From positions 1 through 19,064 of the forward strand of contig JAIJUV010000031.1 in NCBI GenBank assembly GCA_022732315.1: a stretch of DNA of 19,064 nt, given 5' to 3'. The DNA is from Prevotella sp. (GTDB taxonomy: Bacteria; Bacteroidota; Bacteroidia; Bacteroidales; Bacteroidaceae). Of the stretch, positions 15,047-19,064 are shown one piece after another. The notes under the pieces were generated by a model. It saw nothing but the letters and a program-made list of their open reading frames with translations, did no database searches and had not been told where the DNA came from. Positions within the stretch are counted from its first letter, which is position 1; each line of letters begins with the position of its first letter. Both the position numbers and the translations under genes were made by a program.

Positions 15047-15652
15047 TTATAATAATGTATTCGATCTGATTCTCGACAACGTTTCAGGCGTCATCTGCAG
15101 ATAACTGGCGATATACGTAAGCGGCGCACGGAGCACCACCTGCGGATTCAGCTCGCACAGACGCTTGTACTTATTCGGTGCCGTCTCGAATCTCATCAGG
15201 TCGGCATGCACCTGCGACTGAATCAGACTCTCCTCCAATATCTTACGATAGAGCATCTGGATGTTCACGTTACGCATGGCGGCAGCCTCCAGCTTCGCCT
15301 TGGGCAAGGCATATACAAGTGTAGGCTCGAGCGCCTCCACCTGCAATTTCGTAGGCTCTTCCTTGAAGAGACTTTCTATGCACATGAAGATGGAATGATC
15401 CACACCCAAATGTTCCGTCACTTCCTTGTCGTTCTTGAAGTAAAACTGGCGGATCAATCCCTTCTCAATATACGAGATGTTCTTGCACACCTCACCTTCA
15501 ACCAGGATTTTCTCACCCTTTCCATACTTAATCGGTTCCAGAATTGACTCCAGCACGTCCAACTCGCTGTGAGTCATCGTACTGTACTTACGTGCAAGCT
15601 CTCGGGCTATGTCGCGCGTTGGGGTGATAACTTTAAATGCATTCATATTCAT
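15047..15652 (-). CDS. Crp/Fnr family transcriptional regulator
   Basis: A 201-residue DNA-binding protein: an N-terminal cyclic-nucleotide-binding-like beta barrel (about residues 25-140; KYGKGEKILVEGEVCKNISYIEKGLIRQFY) joined by a long helix to a C-terminal helix-turn-helix (PLTYIASYLQMTPETLSRIRS, about 178-198). There is no cysteine cluster for an Fe-S centre, and the cAMP-binding RxxxxR/S residues are not seen, so the ligand is unknown. This subtype is common in Bacteroidota. On its own strand an unusual GGGAGG (15656-15661) precedes the start: 3 nt from the first ATG (15652) but 9 nt from the second (15646), so the protein may begin at Met3. It lies 34 bp downstream of lepA and may share its transcript. 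Confidence 0.9.
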   Translation of the reverse strand: MNMNAFKVITPTRDIARELARKYSTMTHSELDVLESILEPIKYGKGEKILVEGEVCKNISYIEKGLIRQFYFKNDKEVTEHLGVDHSIFMCIESLFKEEPTKLQVEALEPTLVYALPKAKLEAAAMRNVNIQMLYRKILEESLIQSQVHADLMRFETAPNKYKRLCELNPQVVLRAPLTYIASYLQMTPETLSRIRSNTLL

Positions 15653-15655
15653 GTT

Positions 15656-15661
15656 CCTCCC
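15656..15661 (-). promoter_or_regulatory. Shine-Dalgarno-like GGGAGG before the Crp/Fnr gene
   Basis: Minus-strand GGGAGG is a strong anti-SD match in a phylum where such sites are rarely used. The 9-nt spacing to the ATG at 15646, against 3 nt to the ATG at 15652, favours the internal start if the site is functional. Confidence 0.45.
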
Positions 15662-15686
15662 ATTATAAATTTCGGTTTAGTTCATA

Positions 15687-17480
15687 TTAGTCTAATTTCA
15701 ATACCGCAAGGAATGCCTTCTGTGGCACCTCTACGTTACCAATCTGCTTCATACGCTTCTTTCCCTTCTTCTGCTTCTCAAGCAACTTGCGCTTACGGCT
15801 CACGTCACCACCATAACACTTGGCGGTCACATCCTTGCGCACCTGCTTCACAGTCTCACGGGCCACAATCTTGGCACCGATGGCTGCCTGGATAGCAATG
15901 TCAAACTGCTGACGAGGAATCAAGTCCTTCAACTTCTCGCACATGCGGCGGCCGAAGCTCACGGCATTGTCGCGATGAGTCAAGGTACTCAGCGCATCCA
16001 CAGGTTCTCCATTCAGGAGAATATCCAGTTTCACCAGGTCGGAATGGCGGAACGAATCGATGTGATAGTCGAAGGAAGCATATCCCTTGGAAATACTCTT
16101 CAGCTTATCGTAGAAATCGATCACAATCTCGCCCAGCGGCAGCATGAAGTGCAACTCCACACGGTTACCGCTCACGTATTCCTGGTTAATCAATTCGCCA
16201 CGCTTATCCAGACAAAGCTTCATAATCGGACCGATGTAATCGGCTGCGGTGATGATAGTTGCACGGATATATGGCTCCTCGATATGGTCAATCATTGTTG
16301 GGTCTGGCAATCCCGAAGGGTTGTGAACCTCCTTCTCGCCACCCTGCTTGTCGTATACCATATAAGATACGTTAGGCACGGTGGTGATAACGTCCATGTT
16401 GAACTCGCGGTCCAGACGCTCCTGCACAATCTCCATGTGGAGCAGACCGAGGAATCCGCAACGGAAACCGAAACCCAATGCCACGGAACTCTCTGGCGAG
16501 AAAGTAAGCGAAGCATCGTTGAGCTGCAACTTCTCCAATGAGGCACGCAGATTCTCGTAATCGCTAGGATCGATAGGATAAACGCCGGCGAAGACCATCG
16601 GCTTCACTTCCTGGAAACCGGCAATCGCCTTCTCGCATGGACGGGCAATGTGCGTAATGGTATCACCCACCTTTACCTCGGTGGCATTCTTGATACCCGA
16701 GATGATGTAGCCCACCTCTCCGGCACCCAGTTCCTTGCGAGGAATCATGTCCATCTTGAGCACACCGATTTCATCGGCATCATATTCCATGCCGGTGTTA
16801 AAGAACTTCACCTTGTCGCCCTTGCGGATTACGCCGTTTTCAATCTTGAAATAAGCGATGATTCCACGGAAGGAATTGAACACAGAGTCGAAGATGAGTG
16901 CCTGCAATGGCGCCTTGTCGTCGCCCTTAGGAGCTGGCACACGGTTTACCACCGCCTCCAGTACATCCTCAACGCCCTCGCCGGTCTTACCGGAAGCACG
17001 GAGGACATCCTCATGCTTGCATCCGATGAGGTCAACGATTTCGTCTTCCACTTCCTCCGGCATAGCCGAAGGCATATCTATCTTGTTGATCACTGGAATG
17101 ATTTCCAGGTCGTGCTCAATAGCCATATAGAGGTTAGAGATGGTCTGCGCCTGGACACCCTGAGTGGCATCCACGACCAGGAGCGCTCCCTCGCAGGCTG
17201 CGATGGAACGGGAAACCTCGTAAGAGAAGTCAACGTGTCCCGGAGTATCGATGAGGTTGAGGATGTAAGTCTGTCCATCCTTTGCCTTGTACTCCATCTG
17301 GATGGCGTGGCTCTTGATGGTGATACCACGTTCCCTCTCCAGGTCCATGTCGTCAAGCATCTGTCCCTCAGTAATCTTGATGGTCTGAGTCTTCTCCAAC
17401 AAACGGTCTGCCAGGGTACTTTTACCATGGTCGATATGTGCAATAATGCAGAAATTTCTTATTTTATTTATATTCTCCAT
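15687..17480 (-). CDS. lepA: Elongation factor 4 (LepA), ribosomal GTPase
   Basis: A 597-residue translational GTPase that binds the ribosome and acts in initiation/biogenesis or back-translocation of stalled ribosomes. The G motifs are all visible: G1 AHIDHGKST (14-22), RERGITIKS around 51-57 (switch I), G3 DTPGH (78-82), G4 NKID (132-135). The LepA-specific C-terminal domain is recognisable by [58 protein letters not shown] and the end [14 protein letters not shown]. Length equals that of the E. coli protein. The frame runs upstream to 17534, but [15 protein letters not shown] starting at 17480 fits the family and the promoter box at 17503-17510 lies inside the extension. The Crp/Fnr gene follows 34 bp downstream. 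Confidence 0.97.
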   Translation of the reverse strand: MENINKIRNFCIIAHIDHGKSTLADRLLEKTQTIKITEGQMLDDMDLERERGITIKSHAIQMEYKAKDGQTYILNLIDTPGHVDFSYEVSRSIAACEGALLVVDATQGVQAQTISNLYMAIEHDLEIIPVINKIDMPSAMPEEVEDEIVDLIGCKHEDVLRASGKTGEGVEDVLEAVVNRVPAPKGDDKAPLQALIFDSVFNSFRGIIAYFKIENGVIRKGDKVKFFNTGMEYDADEIGVLKMDMIPRKELGAGEVGYIISGIKNATEVKVGDTITHIARPCEKAIAGFQEVKPMVFAGVYPIDPSDYENLRASLEKLQLNDASLTFSPESSVALGFGFRCGFLGLLHMEIVQERLDREFNMDVITTVPNVSYMVYDKQGGEKEVHNPSGLPDPTMIDHIEEPYIRATIITAADYIGPIMKLCLDKRGELINQEYVSGNRVELHFMLPLGEIVIDFYDKLKSISKGYASFDYHIDSFRHSDLVKLDILLNGEPVDALSTLTHRDNAVSFGRRMCEKLKDLIPRQQFDIAIQAAIGAKIVARETVKQVRKDVTAKCYGGDVSRKRKLLEKQKKGKKRMKQIGNVEVPQKAFLAVLKLD

Positions 17481-17500
17481 ATAATTTTCTCTCTTTAGAC

Positions 17501-17533
17501 TGCAAAGATACTTATTTTTTTTGTATCTTTGCA
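17501..17533. promoter_or_regulatory. Symmetric divergent promoter, lepA / lipoprotein
   Basis: TGCAAAGATAC (17501-17511) and GTATCTTTGCA (17523-17533) are perfect 11-bp complements. Each contains a TATCTTTG -7 box, one pointing left (17503-17510, lepA) and one pointing right (17524-17531, lipoprotein). The boxes are only 13 bp apart, so each -33 region lies over the other promoter's -7 box and the two cannot be occupied at once. Predicted leaders are about 16 nt for lepA and about 43 nt for the lipoprotein. Confidence 0.75.
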
Positions 17534-17581
17534 CAAAAGATTGAAAATAATAGAGTTTTTTAGATAAAAAATAGAAAAATC

Positions 17582-17968
17582 ATGAAGAAAAAGTTGATTT
17601 ACATCGGTATTTTCGCTTCTTTGCTGGTTTCTTGCACCGAAAGTCTGGAAGATAAGGCGGCAAGAGAGGCGAAGGAATATACGGAAAAGTACTGCCCTAC
17701 TCCTTATGTGAATGACAGCCGTACGGATAGTGCCACCTTCGATAAGACCACCAAGGTTTACACCTATTATGTAACCTTGAGAAACAAGGCCGACAACAAG
17801 CAGGCGATTGATGCCAACAGGGAAAAGCTGCATAAATTGCAGAAGGAGGCGCTGGATAACAACCCGGGCTTGAAGAAATACAAGGAGGCGCATTTCTCCT
17901 TCCGCTTCATCTATCATTCAGAGAAAGATCCGAAGCAGGTGTTGCTGGATGATAGTTTCAAATATTAG
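17582..17968 (+). CDS. Small lipoprotein of unknown function
   Basis: A 128-residue lipoprotein. Residues 1-17 form the signal peptide with lipobox L15-V-S-C18; cleavage would leave C18 lipidated, followed by TESLED, whose acidic residues resemble, weakly, Bacteroidota lipoprotein export signals for surface display. The mature part has one cysteine (KYCPTPY), then ATFDKTTKVYTYYVTL, a charged helical region (ANREKLHKLQKEAL) and FRFIYHSEKDPKQVLL. From memory the pattern CP..., DS, Y(Y/F)Y(T/V)L, and a late F-R-F-x-Y strand fits a broad group of Bacteroidales lipoproteins of unknown role. It stands alone: divergent from lepA, convergent with the TSCPD gene across a hairpin. Confidence 0.82.
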   Translation: MKKKLIYIGIFASLLVSCTESLEDKAAREAKEYTEKYCPTPYVNDSRTDSATFDKTTKVYTYYVTLRNKADNKQAIDANREKLHKLQKEALDNNPGLKKYKEAHFSFRFIYHSEKDPKQVLLDDSFKY

Positions 17969-17972
17969 AAAA

Positions 17973-18000
17973 GGCACGGATTACTAGTGTAATCCGTGCC
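17973..18000. terminator. Bidirectional hairpin between lipoprotein and TSCPD genes
   Basis: GGCACGGATTAC (17973-17984) and its perfect complement (17989-18000) enclose a 4-nt loop, beginning 4 bp after the lipoprotein stop; AT-rich flanks (AGAAAA on the left, AAAATTTTAAT on the right) give U-tracts for both directions. It lies between convergent genes. Confidence 0.85.
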
Positions 18001-18007
18001 TAAAATT

Positions 18008-18286
18008 TTAATATCCCATTTCCTGCAAGGCTGTGGCCAGTTGGTCCGGACAGCTTGTAGGCTTGTTACCACAAGTGATACCCTTCAGTCGGGCGATGAC
18101 TTCCTTAGCCTTCATGCCCTGAATCAAGGCACAAACGCCCTTGGTGTTGCCATCGCAACCGCCGATGAACTGGGCATCCTGCACAGTTCCATCTTCATCA
18201 ACACTGATGCAGATGTATTTTGAGCAGGTGCCATGAGTCTGATAAGTTACTTTTGTCAACTTATCTTTCTTTTCTTGCTGCAACAT
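18008..18286 (-). CDS. TSCPD domain protein (TIGR03905-like)
   Basis: A 92-residue single-domain protein. The TSCPD family is recognised by GTCSKYICISVDEDG, FIGGCDGNTKG, the CALIQGMK helix and the diagnostic CGNKPTSCPDQLATAL near the end. The domain also occurs at the C terminus of adenosylcobalamin-dependent ribonucleotide reductases, where its cysteines are thought to help with metal or redox handling; the role of the stand-alone form is not established. Six cysteines in 92 residues fit a metal- or redox-related function. It begins 5 bp after the yebC stop on the same strand, so it is almost surely translated from the yebC message, and ends at a hairpin. Confidence 0.9.
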   Translation of the reverse strand: MLQQEKKDKLTKVTYQTHGTCSKYICISVDEDGTVQDAQFIGGCDGNTKGVCALIQGMKAKEVIARLKGITCGNKPTSCPDQLATALQEMGY

Positions 18287-18291
18287 AAGGC

Positions 18292-19035
18292 TTATTCTGC
18301 GTCTGCAGGAATCTCTGGCTTCATGTTGGTGTAAACAGTCTGAACATCGTCAAACTCCTCCAACTTCTCAACCATCTTGTCGATAGTCTCGCGCTCCTCA
18401 GCAGTAACATCCTTCAAATCGTTAGGAATGTAGGTGAACTCAGCACCAGTTACCTCGAAGCCCTCAGCCTCCAGATGCTTCTGAATCTCGCCGAAGCTTG
18501 TAGGAGCACCATAGATAGTGATTTCGTTGTTCTCCTCATCCTCATCGAACTCGTCCTCTACGCCGTAGTCAATCAGGTCGAGAATCATCTCGTCCATATC
18601 CAGACCATCCTTCTTCTTGAATGTGAACACAGCCTTGTGGTCGAAGAGGAAAGACAAAGAACCTGTTGTACCCAGGTTACCGCTGAACTTGTTGAAGATA
18701 GAACGAACGTCAGCCACAGTACGGGTTGTGTTATCTGTCAATGTATCAACGAAGACAGCAACTCCGTGAGGGCCATATCCCTCGTATGTCACCTCCTTGT
18801 AATCGCTGGTATCCTTGCCACAAGCGTTCTTGATGGCACGAGCGATATTATCCTTAGGCATGTTCTCACGCTTACAGTTAGCGATGATAGCACGCAATGT
18901 TGGGTTGTTCTCTGGCTCTGGACCGCCTGCCTTTACAGCGATGGCAATCTGCTTACCCAACTTAGTAAATGTCTTGGCCATGTGGCCCCATCTTTTCAGC
19001 TTTGTAGCTTTACGATATTCAAATGCTCTTCCCAT
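18292..19035 (-). CDS. yebC: YebC/PmpR family protein
   Basis: A 247-residue member of the YebC family. Classically annotated as DNA-binding regulators, members are now also linked to translation of proline-rich stretches at the ribosome, so the molecular role should be left open. Family features: the start MGRAFEYRKATKLKRWGHMAKTF-type N terminus, KLGKQIAIAVKAGG, NCKRENMPKDNIARAIKNA, YEGYGPHGVAVFVDTLTDN, the FNKFSGNLGTTGSLSFLFDHKA segment, and acidic DEDEENNEITIYG. Length is normal and the gene is complete, its start 29 bp from the window edge. The upstream promoter is outside the window. It is followed at 5 bp by the TSCPD gene. Confidence 0.95.
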   Translation of the reverse strand: MGRAFEYRKATKLKRWGHMAKTFTKLGKQIAIAVKAGGPEPENNPTLRAIIANCKRENMPKDNIARAIKNACGKDTSDYKEVTYEGYGPHGVAVFVDTLTDNTTRTVADVRSIFNKFSGNLGTTGSLSFLFDHKAVFTFKKKDGLDMDEMILDLIDYGVEDEFDEDEENNEITIYGAPTSFGEIQKHLEAEGFEVTGAEFTYIPNDLKDVTAEERETIDKMVEKLEEFDDVQTVYTNMKPEIPADAE

Positions 19036-19064
19036 TGGAATAAAATTTTAAATGTTTATCGTTT

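Noticed and set aside
17481..17534. Upstream extension of LepA by 18 residues
   Set aside because: It covers the lepA promoter box, and the LepA family starts at the MENINKIRN position.

Overview
The window looks like chromosomal DNA of a Bacteroidota bacterium, most likely Prevotellaceae (Prevotella/Segatella type). The grounds are: recognisable promoters are of the Bacteroidota sort (TAnnTTTG at -7, one with TTTG exactly 19 bp upstream); Shine-Dalgarno sequences are mostly absent; several families are typical of the phylum (DUF4494, DUF1573, an M6 peptidase with a short glycine-lysine C-terminal tail, a small lipoprotein of a Bacteroidales type, the long YebC form); and intergenic regions carry AT-rich short tandem repeats and REP-like palindromes. 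The species assignment is an inference.

Layout, left to right. 1-222: a REP-like palindrome cluster and a 7-bp tandem repeat lead into rlmH (223-693). 694-1021: a nested inverted pair of a second REP-like family, then uvrA (1022-3934) and a hairpin. 4014-7294 (+): a promoter, a DUF1573 secreted protein, a flavodoxin/ferredoxin (EFR1-type) protein and a secreted M6 metallopeptidase, ended by a strong hairpin shared with the convergent leftward pair DUF4494 - YggS/PLPBP (8696 back to 7417). From the divergent region 8697-8997 a PLP aminotransferase and a LolC/E-like permease run rightward (8998-11460). After a terminator and a very clear promoter come two tandem paralogous acyl-CoA synthetase genes (11627-14986), closed by a 20-bp perfect hairpin against a leftward Crp/Fnr regulator that lies just downstream of lepA (17480 back to 15047). 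lepA and a small lipoprotein gene (17582-17968) are fired from a symmetric back-to-back promoter. The window ends with the leftward pair yebC - TSCPD protein.

Most genes are housekeeping or common accessory functions: ribosome modification and translation (rlmH, lepA), nucleotide excision repair (uvrA), PLP homeostasis (YggS), amino-acid transamination, lipoprotein release, and fatty acid activation. I see no phage, insertion sequence, CRISPR array, tRNA, rRNA or defence island, and no coherent new multi-gene system. The parts most worth a second look are non-coding (two REP-like families flanking rlmH, tandem repeats abutting start and stop codons, the palindromic divergent lepA/lipoprotein promoter, a four-half-site dyad over the acyl-CoA synthetase promoter). 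On the protein side, both acyl-CoA synthetases have serine where the adenylation lysine is expected, and UvrA lacks one cysteine pair.
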